Below the pieces are notes generated by a model. It was not told the origin of the DNA and made no database searches. It saw nothing but the letters and a program-made list of their open reading frames with translations. Both the position numbers and the translations under genes were made by a program. 64,000 nt of DNA. It comes from Saprospiraceae bacterium (GTDB lineage: Bacteria; Bacteroidota; Bacteroidia; Chitinophagales; Saprospiraceae). This document shows positions 36,571 to 46,526 of this stretch, piece after piece (position 1 is the stretch's first letter; each line of letters opens with the position of its first letter). The stretch lies in NCBI GenBank assembly GCA_016722295.1, contig JADKGL010000037.1, forward strand, positions 372,001-436,000, in the 5' to 3' direction.

Positions 36571-37631
36571 ATTCATTCCCTGCATATTTTTATACAGGCA
36601 TTAAACCTAAAGCAAAAAAAGTACTGATCGAACTTCAAGGTAAAGGCATTGAATTTTATTCTGATGATCAAAAATATTTTTGGGAATATTCTAAGATTTC
36701 ACCTTCAATAGGAAATGATAGCAAGAAGATAATAATAACTTTTGGTAAAAATCATCCGCAAGACTATATTGAAATTATCGATGAAAATGCAATTCAGTAT
36801 TTACATCAATACCATGCTAATTCCTTCTTTCAAAAAAATTCTAATGTCAAAGCAATCGGTTGCTTTATTTCGTTAATCCTGGCTATTATTTTCAGTATTT
36901 TACTAGCTTATTATATATTATTGCCATGGATGAGTCATAAAATAGTCAAGCACTTTCCAAAAGAGCTTGAATCAAAATTAGGAGAAGTAACAATGGCAAC
37001 TTATTTAGCTGACAAAACTAAAATTGACAGTGGAAAAAGTGCTTTGCTTCAAGAGTACTTTAATGAGTTGCATATAAATGGAAATGATACTGTTAAAATT
37101 TACTATTTCAAGGATAGCATTGTAAATGCATTCGCTGTACCTGGAGCACATATAGTGATCTATGAAGGATTATTGAATAAAATGACTTCGTATACTCAAT
37201 TAGCTGCATTATTCGGACATGAATATGCTCATATTGCGAAAAAACATTCAATTTATAATATTGCAAAAAATATTTCTTTATCAAGTTTAAGCAGTATCTT
37301 ATTCGGCGATGTAACAGGATTTGGTGGATTGATTTTAGAAAATGCGCAGTCAATTAAAACCTTAGAATATTCGAGAGAATTTGAATCTGAAGCAGATACT
37401 GAGGCGTTTAAATATTTGACTTCACGAAATATTGATCCCAAAGGAATACTAAGTTTGTTTGAACTATTAGAATCCGAAAGTAAAAAAAACACTGTCATTC
37501 CTCAATTCCTTTCCACACATCCATTAAACAGCACCAGAATAAAGAGTATTGAAACTTTACTAAAAAATCACACATTTACAGAAGAAAAGCATATTAAACT
37601 CGATAGCTTGTTTATAAAAATCATAAATTAA
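36567..37631 (+). CDS. M48 family metalloprotease with membrane anchor
   Basis: 354 residues. A hydrophobic helix at about 97-122 anchors the protein; the N-terminal ~90 residues form a separate soluble domain (YFYTGIKPKAKKVLIEL). The C-terminal peptidase domain has the zinc motif HEYAH (218-222) and the third ligand Glu in REFESEADTEA. M48 proteases handle membrane or envelope protein quality control. It is coupled to the upstream glycosyltransferase by an ATGA overlap. The N-terminal domain is not one I can name. Confidence 0.88.
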   Translation: MNSFPAYFYTGIKPKAKKVLIELQGKGIEFYSDDQKYFWEYSKISPSIGNDSKKIIITFGKNHPQDYIEIIDENAIQYLHQYHANSFFQKNSNVKAIGCFISLILAIIFSILLAYYILLPWMSHKIVKHFPKELESKLGEVTMATYLADKTKIDSGKSALLQEYFNELHINGNDTVKIYYFKDSIVNAFAVPGAHIVIYEGLLNKMTSYTQLAALFGHEYAHIAKKHSIYNIAKNISLSSLSSILFGDVTGFGGLILENAQSIKTLEYSREFESEADTEAFKYLTSRNIDPKGILSLFELLESESKKNTVIPQFLSTHPLNSTRIKSIETLLKNHTFTEEKHIKLDSLFIKIIN

Positions 37632-37644
37632 ATCATATTTAGTC

Positions 37645-37652
37645 TATTTTTG
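37645..37652 (+). promoter_or_regulatory. Putative -7 promoter box (TATTTTTG) for the Wzz/ligase operon
   Basis: TATTTTTG fits TAnnTTTG, 65 bases upstream of the ATG at 37718, in the 86-base gap after the M48 gene. The leader would be about 59 nt. Confidence 0.45.
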
Positions 37653-37717
37653 CCAATATTTTAGATTTTATATAGTTCTCATACATAAAATCGTTTATTA
37701 GTTAATAAAATCAAATT

Positions 37718-38701
37718 ATGGAATTGATAAATCTAGCTGATATCGTTCGGCTTATTTGGAAAAATCGAAAATTAATCATAAGTATAGCTCTAATCGCCGC
37801 AATCATAGCAGGAATTGCTTCTTTTCTAATTACTCCTTACTACAAATCAAGTACCACGATCTACCCAGGAAAACTCTCTCAGGCACCAATTAATGAAACA
37901 GCCTTACGGAGAGGCAATATGATGGATTTTGGATCAACGGAAGAGGCTGAACAAACTATAGAGATACTAAGCTCAACAAATCTTCAAGAACGAATCATCG
38001 AAAAATTTCATTTATATGATCACTATCAAATTAAGAAAAATGAACCATTGTCAAGAACATTAGTATTGAAAGAATTTCAAGGCAATATTGCATTTAAACG
38101 AACAAAGTTCAACTCGATTGTTATAACGGTTTTGGACAAAGATCCACAAATTGCTGCTAACATAGCAAATGCAATTCCAGTTGAACTTGATTCAGTGAAA
38201 TATGAAATGATTAATACTAGAGCATCAGATCTTGTAAAAAATTTATTAACCCAAAAAGAGATTCAATTACAAAAAATTGACATCATTAAAAAAAGCATGA
38301 ATCAATTTAAAGCAGAAGGTGTGATGAGCCAATTTGAGCGCGGTTATTTGTTACAAGCATATGCTGAATCGAATCCATCGGAAAGATCTAGAATGAAATC
38401 AATCATTGATCTTAACATAAGCAAAGGCGAAGATTTCGATAGAACAGAAAGAGAATTGGATTATGAATTGGACAATCTTTACTTACTTGAAAAATACATC
38501 ACACAAGCTAAAGCTGATGTTGAAGTTCGGTTTGTTCAAAAATTCATTGTTGACTCAGCTATCCCAGCAGAAAAGAAATCAAGCCCTACAAAGTGGCTCA
38601 TCGTTGTCGTAGCAATGATGTCTTCAGTTTTATTATGTATAATACTGCTTATTTTAAGAACAAACTGGCCTGAAATGAAAAAAGTATATTTCAGTGAATA
38701 A
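37718..38701 (+). CDS. Wzz/chain-length-determinant-type polysaccharide protein
   Basis: 327 residues with a membrane helix at each end (about 19-38 and 291-310) and a long coiled-coil-prone periplasmic middle. The opening LVRLIWKNRKLIISIALIAAIIAG-type segment and KSSTTIYPGK, then EEAEQTIEILSSTNLQERII, match Wzz chain-length regulators of surface polysaccharide. It lacks a C-terminal kinase domain. Its stop overlaps the start of the O-antigen-ligase-like gene, a natural partner in polysaccharide assembly. Confidence 0.87.
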   Translation: MELINLADIVRLIWKNRKLIISIALIAAIIAGIASFLITPYYKSSTTIYPGKLSQAPINETALRRGNMMDFGSTEEAEQTIEILSSTNLQERIIEKFHLYDHYQIKKNEPLSRTLVLKEFQGNIAFKRTKFNSIVITVLDKDPQIAANIANAIPVELDSVKYEMINTRASDLVKNLLTQKEIQLQKIDIIKKSMNQFKAEGVMSQFERGYLLQAYAESNPSERSRMKSIIDLNISKGEDFDRTERELDYELDNLYLLEKYITQAKADVEVRFVQKFIVDSAIPAEKKSSPTKWLIVVVAMMSSVLLCIILLILRTNWPEMKKVYFSE

Positions 38702-40127
38702 TGTAATAGGATTAACGAATAGACATATTTTATCATATTGCATTGCTTTTACAGCGATAGCCTGTATCTTTCTTTTAAATAAAATAGATTTCATTTTTTT
38801 CCTTCCATTAGTGCTAGGAATAGCATTCATCTATTTTCTCAAACCGGATACCATTTGGACAAGTATCGCATTCTTCACACCACTTTCTATAAATCCAAAT
38901 GATGTAGATCTTGGCGATCTTAGCGTGGCTTTTCCTACCGAGCCATTATTGATACTTCTTGTTTTTTTCTTTTTCTATATCTCATTAAATAAAACAACAT
39001 TCGATAAAAATGTATTGCTGCATCCATTTAGTATACTTATTTACATTTACTTTATTTGGTTAGGAATAACAAGTTTAACAAGTACACATAAAATAGTTTC
39101 ATTTAAATTTTTGCTAGCTAAAATATGGTTTATTGTTCCTTGTTATTTCTTAGGTATACAATATTTTAAAGATGAAAATAAGATTATTCAATTTTTGAAA
39201 TACTTCACAATAGGAATAAGTATTGTTGCTGCATTCAACTTCATACATTTATCATTTTATGGATTTGGTGATAAGCCATCGCAATGGACTATGAAGCCTT
39301 TCTTTAAAGATCATACGATACTTGGTGCAATATTAGGTATTGCGATTCCTATTAGTCTTGGTACATTTAGACTTGCCAAATCAACACTTTCTAAATATTT
39401 CTTTTTCATATGCTTTATTGTTCAACTAGCATGTTTGATCGTTACTTTTTCAAGAGCAGCTTGGGCAAGCATTATCGCTGCATTGCTTGTCTATATTATT
39501 TTACAATTAAAAATTAAATTTAAATATCTAATTGGGATTCTAGTCTTTGTCTTGATATACATAATGATGAATATTACTACTATTATGATGAATCTAGAGA
39601 AAAACAAAGTTTCAAGTTCTGATGATGTAGTTGAAAATGTAGAAAGTATGTCAAACATAAGTACTGATGCTTCCAATTTAGAGCGAATTAATCGTTGGGC
39701 TTCTGCAGTAGAAATGTGGAGAGAAAAACCTATTTTTGGATTTGGTCCGGGAACCTATATGTTTGAATATGCACCATATCAATTGAGCTATAATTTAACT
39801 GAAATTAGTACAAATTTTGGTGATGTAGGAAATGCGCATAGTGAATATCTTGGTCCATTAGCTGAAACTGGTATGCTTGGAATGCTACTTTTTATCGCGA
39901 TTTTATTTTTAAGTTTTCATTGTGGATTTCATGCTTATTATTCTACAGAAAATAGAACCAAAAGAATCCTAATTTCGACCAGTATTTGTGCATTGTCTAC
40001 CTATTATTTACATGGTCTTTTAAATAATTTTTTGGATACAGATAAAGCGGCAGTTATTTTTTGGACACTTACAGCTATCCTAATTTACTATCACATAGAA
40101 GTAAAAAAATCCAAGGCTAAAATTTAG
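38694..40127 (+). CDS. O-antigen ligase/polymerase family membrane protein
   Basis: About 477 residues with roughly eleven hydrophobic segments and a large loop near the C-terminal third carrying FGFGPGTYMFEYAPYQ...NAHSEYLGPLAETGMLG. This is the Wzy_C/WaaL domain pattern, found in enzymes that join or polymerise O-antigen or exopolysaccharide. The GTG at 38694 overlaps the Wzz-like stop; no nearer ATG is in frame. With the Wzz-like gene it likely makes a surface glycan; ligase and polymerase cannot be told apart by eye. Confidence 0.87.
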   Translation: MNNVIGLTNRHILSYCIAFTAIACIFLLNKIDFIFFLPLVLGIAFIYFLKPDTIWTSIAFFTPLSINPNDVDLGDLSVAFPTEPLLILLVFFFFYISLNKTTFDKNVLLHPFSILIYIYFIWLGITSLTSTHKIVSFKFLLAKIWFIVPCYFLGIQYFKDENKIIQFLKYFTIGISIVAAFNFIHLSFYGFGDKPSQWTMKPFFKDHTILGAILGIAIPISLGTFRLAKSTLSKYFFFICFIVQLACLIVTFSRAAWASIIAALLVYIILQLKIKFKYLIGILVFVLIYIMMNITTIMMNLEKNKVSSSDDVVENVESMSNISTDASNLERINRWASAVEMWREKPIFGFGPGTYMFEYAPYQLSYNLTEISTNFGDVGNAHSEYLGPLAETGMLGMLLFIAILFLSFHCGFHAYYSTENRTKRILISTSICALSTYYLHGLLNNFLDTDKAAVIFWTLTAILIYYHIEVKKSKAKI

Positions 40128-40161
40128 CATCAATAAATCCTCTGCAAAAGAAAATTTTCTT

Positions 40162-40169
40162 TACTTTTG
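40162..40169 (+). promoter_or_regulatory. Possible -7 box (TACTTTTG) four bases before the ATG of the BNR-repeat gene
   Basis: TACTTTTG fits TAnnTTTG but lies only four bases before the ATG at 40174, so transcription would begin at or near the start codon (a leaderless mRNA). A chance match is possible in AT-rich DNA. Confidence 0.3.
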
Positions 40170-40173
40170 AAAC

Positions 40174-43100
40174 ATGAAAAGACTTTTCTTTATAATTTCA
40201 ATATTTTCAATTCACTATACTTTATTTTCTCAAAACATCAATCCAAATGAAACTAAATATAAAGCAGTTAAATGGAGAGAGATTGGGCCATATCGCGGAG
40301 GTAGAAGTTGTGCTGTTACAGGCGTATTACACAAATCCAATTTATATTACATGGGTTCAACCGGTGGAGGCGTATGGAAAACTGAAAATAGTGGTTCATC
40401 ATGGGTTAATGTTTCTGATGGTTTCTATGGTGGTTCTATTGGATCTATTGCAGTGGCTGATTCTGATCCAAATGTAATTTATGTGGGAACTGGAGAACAA
40501 ACTGTGAGAGGAAATGTATCTTCTGGAGATGGTATTTGGAAATCTGAAAATTCAGGAAAAACATGGACACATATAGGTTTAAACAAAACTAGACATATTA
40601 CCCGAATTAGGATCCATCCTAAAAATGCTGATATTGTGTTAATTGCTGCGCTCGGAAATATCTACACACCTAATCCAGATCGCGGAATTTTCAAAACGAT
40701 AGATGGAGGTAAAACATGGAAAAAAACATTATACGTATCGGATTCAGCTGGAGCAGTAGAATTGACCATGGATCCTTCAAATCCAAAAATCTGGTATGCC
40801 AATACATGGCAAGTACAACGCACACCATACAGCCTATCGAGTGGAGGAAAATATAGTTCGTTGTGGAAAAGTATAGATAGTGGTGAGCATTGGACAGAAA
40901 TTAAAAATAATCAAGGTTTGCCAAAAGGAATCTGGGGTATCAGTACATTAAGTATTTGTCAAAGCATGCCAGACAGAATATACTCAATGATTGAACACGA
41001 ACAAGGAGGTCTATTTCGCTCAGATGATGCTGGAGCAACTTGGCAAAAAATGAACGATAGTAGAGATCTTAGACAACGAGCGTGGTATTTCAGTCGAGTA
41101 AATGCAGACCCTTTGAATCCAGATGTGGTATATGTTCAAAATGTTTCATTTCACAAATCAATCGATGGCGGTAAAACTTTTAAAACAATTCCTACAGATC
41201 ATGCAGATCACCATGATTTTTGGATAGACCCAAATAATTCACAAAGAATGATTGTAGCCAATGATGGCGGCGCACAAATCAGTGATAATGGTGGTAGCAC
41301 TTGGTCTAGTCTAAATAATCAACCTACTGCACAATTTTATAGAGTGACTACTGACAATCATTTTCCCTTTCGAATATATGCAGCACAACAAGACAATAGT
41401 ACAGTTAGAATAAAGCATCGCACAGATCATGGAGTCATCTCTAGATCTGATTGGGAAAGTACAAGTGGTGGAGAATCAGGTCATATTGCAGTTGATCCTC
41501 TCAATCCAGATATTGTATACGGAGGATCCTATGGAGGATATTTGACTCGATACGATCACAAGAATGAAATATCAAGAAGTATTAATGTTTGGCCTGATAA
41601 TCCTATTGGTCATGGAGCAGAAAATTTGAAATATAGATTCCAATGGAATTTTCCTTTACTCTTCTCATCTCATAATCCAAAAAAACTTTTTACAGCTTCT
41701 AATCATCTTCATGTCACTTACAACCAAGGACAAAGTTGGGAAACGATCTCACCAGATCTTACTACAAATGATAAGACTAAACAGAAAGCATCTGGAGGTC
41801 CAATTACAAAAGACAATACTTCCGTAGAATATTATTGTACAATTTTTGCTATTGCTGAATCTCCATTAAATGAAAATATCTTATGGACAGGTTCGGATGA
41901 TGGATTAATTCACTTGTCGAAAGATGGTGGAAAAAATTGGAGGAATGTAACTCCATTTTCATTTCCAAAAAATACAATGGTTAATTGTATAGAGGCTGAT
42001 CCATTCAATGAAGGTACTTGCTATATAGCTGCTACATCATATAAGCTTGGCGATTTTAGCCCTTATTTGTATAAAACTGTAGACTATGGTGCAAATTGGA
42101 CAAAAATCGTTACTGGGATTTCAAATGAACATTTTACACGTGCAATAAGGGCTGATCGCGAAGAAAAAGGAATCTTGTACTCTGGAACAGAACAGGGCAT
42201 GTATATATCTTATAATTATGGGCAGCAATGGTATCCACTTCAATTAAATTTACCAATTACTCCAATAACAGATATTACCTTAAAAGATCAATCACTCATT
42301 GTATCTACGCAAGGGAGAGGAATTTGGATGATCGACGATCTAAATCCTATTCGATACTCAAATACAACATTCAACGCCAAAGTATTTAAACCAAAAGCTA
42401 CGATTCAAAATTATGGCAGAATAGCCACTCAAACTGGGCACAATGGAACAAATCATCCTTCAGAAATTATGTTGTATTTTTATCTAGATAGCATCGCAGA
42501 AAATGATACGATCTCCATTACAATGTTAAATGACCAAGGTGATACGGTGAATATTCATTCCAATTTTCCACAAGAAAATCAAAATCAAATAAAGCCCAAA
42601 TCAGGTTCCAATCTTGTGCTTTTAAAATATAATTACAAAGCAGCAAAATCATTTGAAGATATGATTCTATGGTGGTCTTCTTTGAATGGCCCAATAGCTT
42701 ATCCTGGTGAATACCAATTAATTTTCAAAGCAAAATCATATAGTGAAACAGTGAAAGCAAATATCGCTAAAGATCCTAGATATCCTGTAAGTGATCTTGA
42801 TGTAAAAAAACAATTTGACTTTATTAAATCGATTAGAGACAAATTAGATGAATCAAATAAATGTATTATACAAATGCGAGATGTAAAACAACAAATTTCA
42901 AGCTTACTTTCACGTACAGATAAATCAACTCAAACAGATACCTTATGGACTCTCAAAAAACAAATTGATAGTACAATGAATTCTATTGAAACAGAGCTGT
43001 ATCAAACAAAAAACAAATCAGGACAAGATCCAATTAATTTCCCTATAAAATTAACAAATAAATTAGCTCACTTGACCGCATTGTTTCAAAATGATTCATA

Positions 43101-43263
43101 TCCGCCAACAGATCAAGCAGAAGCTTACCGTAAAGAAATTAGTGAGTTAATCGATATCCAACTAAATCGATTTGCGAAATTAAAAGAGTCTGAAATCTCA
43201 AACTTCAATCAAGTCTTACATCAATTAAAAGTTGATTTGATTAAACCAAATAAAATAAACTAA
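40174..43263 (+). CDS. Exported BNR/VPS10-type beta-propeller protein
   Basis: 1,029 residues. A signal peptide ends at YTLFSQ. The next ~720 residues are BNR/Asp-box repeats such as GGGVWKTENSGSSWVNVSD, GDGIWKSENSGKTWTHIG and GIFKTIDGGKTWKKT, which fold as sortilin/VPS10-like seven- to ten-bladed propellers. The C-terminal part has a beta domain and a helical stretch (about 870-1020) rich in Lys, Gln and Asp. This type is widespread in Bacteroidota and often annotated as glycosyl hydrolase or VPS10 domain protein, but no catalytic residues are evident, so an enzymatic role is unproven. No type IX sorting domain is visible at the end. It is probably single-gene. Confidence 0.87.
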   Translation: MKRLFFIISIFSIHYTLFSQNINPNETKYKAVKWREIGPYRGGRSCAVTGVLHKSNLYYMGSTGGGVWKTENSGSSWVNVSDGFYGGSIGSIAVADSDPNVIYVGTGEQTVRGNVSSGDGIWKSENSGKTWTHIGLNKTRHITRIRIHPKNADIVLIAALGNIYTPNPDRGIFKTIDGGKTWKKTLYVSDSAGAVELTMDPSNPKIWYANTWQVQRTPYSLSSGGKYSSLWKSIDSGEHWTEIKNNQGLPKGIWGISTLSICQSMPDRIYSMIEHEQGGLFRSDDAGATWQKMNDSRDLRQRAWYFSRVNADPLNPDVVYVQNVSFHKSIDGGKTFKTIPTDHADHHDFWIDPNNSQRMIVANDGGAQISDNGGSTWSSLNNQPTAQFYRVTTDNHFPFRIYAAQQDNSTVRIKHRTDHGVISRSDWESTSGGESGHIAVDPLNPDIVYGGSYGGYLTRYDHKNEISRSINVWPDNPIGHGAENLKYRFQWNFPLLFSSHNPKKLFTASNHLHVTYNQGQSWETISPDLTTNDKTKQKASGGPITKDNTSVEYYCTIFAIAESPLNENILWTGSDDGLIHLSKDGGKNWRNVTPFSFPKNTMVNCIEADPFNEGTCYIAATSYKLGDFSPYLYKTVDYGANWTKIVTGISNEHFTRAIRADREEKGILYSGTEQGMYISYNYGQQWYPLQLNLPITPITDITLKDQSLIVSTQGRGIWMIDDLNPIRYSNTTFNAKVFKPKATIQNYGRIATQTGHNGTNHPSEIMLYFYLDSIAENDTISITMLNDQGDTVNIHSNFPQENQNQIKPKSGSNLVLLKYNYKAAKSFEDMILWWSSLNGPIAYPGEYQLIFKAKSYSETVKANIAKDPRYPVSDLDVKKQFDFIKSIRDKLDESNKCIIQMRDVKQQISSLLSRTDKSTQTDTLWTLKKQIDSTMNSIETELYQTKNKSGQDPINFPIKLTNKLAHLTALFQNDSYPPTDQAEAYRKEISELIDIQLNRFAKLKESEISNFNQVLHQLKVDLIKPNKIN

Positions 43264-43420
43264 ACTAATTGTATGAAAACTAAAAGCATTTGAATTCTAA
43301 AATCTCAATAACCATGTGCTAAACACTGTGAAACACTGAGATATAATATACTTCAACTAAACCACAGAAATTCACAAAGTGCAGAAGAAGAGTATCAAAA
43401 CAATAGTATTGTAATCGAAT

Positions 43421-44489
43421 TTAAAAATTCAAATGTCCTGAAATAAAATGTGAGTACAAACCCACTCCAGTACTACCGATATTGCTTAATGCATAATCAA
43501 TTCCAACTTTTTTAAACGCAAGACCTATTCCTGCTGTTGGATAAAAAGAAAATTCTCTAGATCCAGAATTATCATCTTTCAAAGGTCTTTGAAAATTATT
43601 GGAACCCAATCGCAAAAAGATCATTTTGTTATAGCCAAATTCTAAACCTATGCGAGGATCCATATTAAATTTATCAGTACCTAAAAGTGATGCTGCGGTT
43701 CCATTTCCTGAAAATTCAAGATCAAATTCTGACAACATTGATATTTTTTCACTTAACTTCAATTTATATGCAACACTTCCTATCAATTTTGGAAGATTGT
43801 ATTCAACCGAACTAACTGGAATACTATTACCAGTCTGTTGCAAGACAGCTTTTTCTTCCTCTGAAAATGAAAATTTATAAGCATTAAATGTCGTAGTAAT
43901 ATCTCTTGCCATTAGACCAAAACTTAAATTCTGTTTTGTATAATACATACTAGCATCTAAACCGAATCCCCAAGCTTTTGCAAAACTTCCAAAGGATCTG
44001 TGAATCACTTTTGTACTAGCCCCTACATTAAAATTTGAATTCAATTTTCGACCATAAGATAATAGAAAAGCATAATCCGAAACACTAAACTCCTTCGATA
44101 CGGCTATAATCAATGCTTCCATCAGGGCCTCGTAGGCGCAAGGTATTTGGGATTTTGTCTATGCCCATACGAATTACACTTATCGCACCAAATGACTTGC
44201 CTTCTGAATCTAATTTTTTCCCAAAGCCTAGATAATCGTAGGATCCAATACCTGCATACCATTCTGCATGTTGAGCACCAACTTGAAAATTATTCTCATT
44301 AGTACATAACATTGAGGGATTCCAATAAGCAGCCGTTATATTAGTGGTACTTGCAGTCACTGCACTTGCCATACCCAATGCCCTAGCTCCTATGCCAATA
44401 TTCAAAAAATCGTTACTAAACTTTGGAGCTTGTGCTTCAAGTGAAATATTTATAAGTAATGCTGCGAAGATTATTATTCTTGATTTCAT
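43421..44489 (-). pseudogene. PorV2-like type IX sorting protein gene broken by a single-base frameshift
   Basis: Two overlapping frames together make one ~355-residue barrel of the PorV/PorQ (UPF0164-like) family. The first, from the ATG at 44489, has a signal peptide, then FLNIGIGARALGMASAVTAS, ITAAYWNPSML and IRMGIDKIPNTLRLRGPDGSIDYSRI, and stops at 44085. The second continues as KEFSVSDYAFLLSYGRKL, FGSFAKAWGFGLDASMYY and LGLMARDITTTFNAYKF to the end. Removing one G near 44092-44096 (AAGGAG) joins them into a normal protein. PorV-type proteins shuttle type IX cargo at the outer membrane. It may be a true mutation, an assembly error or, less likely, a recoded gene. Confidence 0.8.
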
Positions 44490-44586
44490 ATAAGCAAAAT
44501 TAAGCAAAAACTATTAAACGTATTATTTTTTTTAATATTGCGTTCCTTGCTTATAAGAATAATGGGGACAAAATAGTATAATCGAA

Positions 44587-45066
44587 TCAAGAATTAACAA
44601 TGCTTTCAAAATCAGCCGCATAGTATTTAATTGACTTTAGAGCCTTTTTATCCTCTGTCCTATAAAGTAGGAATTTGCCATTTCGTTCAACTATTGTAGA
44701 CTCTGTATTTTTTTCTTTCAAATACCATCCTTGTGAATCCAAAGCCTCTTGATAAGTTTCACATGCTTTGCTCATATTAGATTTTTGAACTTCTTCAAAT
44801 AAGCGCGAAAATTTTTCGCCTAGTCCAAATTCCAAAATTGCTCCTGATAAAACATATTGAATATCACTAAATGCATCTGCAGCAGCAATAATATCATTAT
44901 CGCGAATGGCATCCTTTAATTCATCAAGCTCTTCTTGTAACAGATTTATACGTAGGCGACAACGATCTTGTGAAGGAATTATTGGTTTAGCCTCGATTGG
45001 TAATTCAAATAACTGATGAAACTCTCCTACTCCATTCAGTGCTTCTGCTTCAATAAATTTACTCAT
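44587..45066 (-). CDS. MazG-like nucleoside triphosphate pyrophosphohydrolase family protein
   Basis: 159 residues from the ATG at 45066. The helical pattern LRINLLQEELDELKDAIRDNDIIAAADAFSDIQYVLSGAILEFGL has the EExxE...D metal-binding layout of all-alpha NTP pyrophosphohydrolases (MazG/dUTPase-like). These clear non-canonical nucleotides. The longer open frame to 45114 runs through the hairpin at 45087-45110 and is rejected. A perfect hairpin just upstream separates it from the TPR gene. Confidence 0.85.
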   Translation of the reverse strand: MSKFIEAEALNGVGEFHQLFELPIEAKPIIPSQDRCRLRINLLQEELDELKDAIRDNDIIAAADAFSDIQYVLSGAILEFGLGEKFSRLFEEVQKSNMSKACETYQEALDSQGWYLKEKNTESTIVERNGKFLLYRTEDKKALKSIKYYAADFESIVNS

Positions 45067-45086
45067 ATACAAACTATAATAACAAA

Positions 45087-45110
45087 GAAGCCGAATAATC
45101 ATTCGGCTTC
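45087..45110 (-). terminator. Terminator hairpin between the TPR gene and the MazG-like gene
   Basis: GAAGCCGAAT and ATTCGGCTTC form a perfect 10-bp stem with a 4-base loop (AATC on plus). On the minus strand it is followed by TTTGTT, a short T-rich tail. It sits 25 bases past the TPR gene stop and about 20 bases before the next start, so it may end or attenuate transcription. Confidence 0.75.
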
Positions 45111-45134
45111 TCATTTTTAAATAATATTAAAATT

Positions 45135-46439
45135 TTATTTTAAGCCTTCTAATTTAGCTTTGTACTCACTTGCCTTTTGGATATTACCCTTCTTTGCATA
45201 AATTTCTTTTAGTGCGATGATGGTATTTTTATCCTTTGGATCTTTTTTCTCTGCACTTTCAAAATTTGGTAACGCTTTATCGAAATAGCTTTCCATTTCT
45301 GCTTTTTTAGCATCATATTTTCGAGTGCCTTCTTTTGAATAATCGTTAGATAATTTATTCATTTCTTTAGAAATTTGCGCTGCTTTATTATAATAACAAG
45401 CACCAAGACTATACAAGGCATTAAAATTATCAGGCTCAATTTTTAAAGCCTCAGAATATTGAATAATACCTTCATTATAATACTCATCTCCTTTTGCCAT
45501 GTTTCCAGCTTCCCATTCCTTCTGACAAAGATTATCATAAACATTACCTAAAGTGGAATACAAAGAAACATTGGATTTTTCTTTAGATATCGCTAATTTC
45601 AATTTATCAATAAGTTCATTAAGTTTTCCTTTCTTGAGGAAAAAATTAATTTCTTGAAATAATAAACTACTTACTTCAGGATACTTTTGTCTGCCTTCTG
45701 ATAATATTGATGATGCTTTTGCTTCATCTATCGTCTGATAATATTCAAACAAGCCTTCATAAATAGATGCACCTGCATTATTTTCATCATTAAAATTTTT
45801 AGCTGAAAGCTCTTCCAAATATGGCAAGACTTCTTTGATCTTCTTATCATTCATTGCACAAAGAGAAGCAATATATAATTGATTGTTGTAATCTGCTTCT
45901 TTTGTGAATACTGATTTCATGTTATTTGCTTTCATATCTTTTTCAATAAGAATTACAGCATTAAAATTTTGGAATGCAGAATTAAAATCACCTGCTTTGT
46001 ATTGATAATATCCAAAATTATTAAGAAATTGAGACGTTTCTTGAATTGCCTCAAGCGCATCTTTCTTTTCAAAAGATTTTACAGATGTGCTTAATGCTTT
46101 AGTCAAAGCATTATAAGCATCGACTCCAGAATTTGGAAAAGTAAGTTTAGCATCTTTTTTCATTGTTTGTGCAATGACTAAAGAATCATTTTGAGTAGCA
46201 GCAATCGCATTATAAATTTTCCCTTTGGTTATCCAAGTTTTGTGTTGCTCACTTACTGCTGGATTGGTAGAAACTGCATCAATAATTGCTTTTGCTTCCC
46301 ATAGTTTTGAAGCATTGCCCTTAGTATCTAAATTGTACAAGCCGTATTTCTTATCGGCAGATTTCACTTCTTTTTCTGGCTCTTGAGCCCAGGAAATTGA
46401 AGCAATCAAAAAAAAGCTAATAATTACTAAATTCTTCAT
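45135..46439 (-). CDS. Exported TPR-repeat protein
   Basis: 434 residues. A signal peptide ends at SISWAQ, and the rest is alpha-helical tetratricopeptide repeats: for example FNALYSLGACYYNKAAQIS, DNLCQKEWEAGNMAKGDEYY, NIQKASEYKAKLEGLK at the end. TPR proteins are scaffolds for protein contacts; the partner is unknown. It follows gyrA by about 87 bases and is ended by the hairpin at 45087-45110. Confidence 0.85.
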   Translation of the reverse strand: MKNLVIISFFLIASISWAQEPEKEVKSADKKYGLYNLDTKGNASKLWEAKAIIDAVSTNPAVSEQHKTWITKGKIYNAIAATQNDSLVIAQTMKKDAKLTFPNSGVDAYNALTKALSTSVKSFEKKDALEAIQETSQFLNNFGYYQYKAGDFNSAFQNFNAVILIEKDMKANNMKSVFTKEADYNNQLYIASLCAMNDKKIKEVLPYLEELSAKNFNDENNAGASIYEGLFEYYQTIDEAKASSILSEGRQKYPEVSSLLFQEINFFLKKGKLNELIDKLKLAISKEKSNVSLYSTLGNVYDNLCQKEWEAGNMAKGDEYYNEGIIQYSEALKIEPDNFNALYSLGACYYNKAAQISKEMNKLSNDYSKEGTRKYDAKKAEMESYFDKALPNFESAEKKDPKDKNTIIALKEIYAKKGNIQKASEYKAKLEGLK

Positions 46440-46526
46440 TATTTTAAATATATTTAATTTCTTTAACGATCAAGAATACAAACAAATTCCCAATCTTATT
46501 TTCATTTTAGTTAAAAAAACGTTTAA

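Noticed and set aside
43264..43420. Short ACTGTGAAACACTGAG-type and ACCACAGAAATTCACAAAG-type words as a dispersed repeat
   Set aside because: Only one imperfect set is present in the window, so repeat status cannot be shown.
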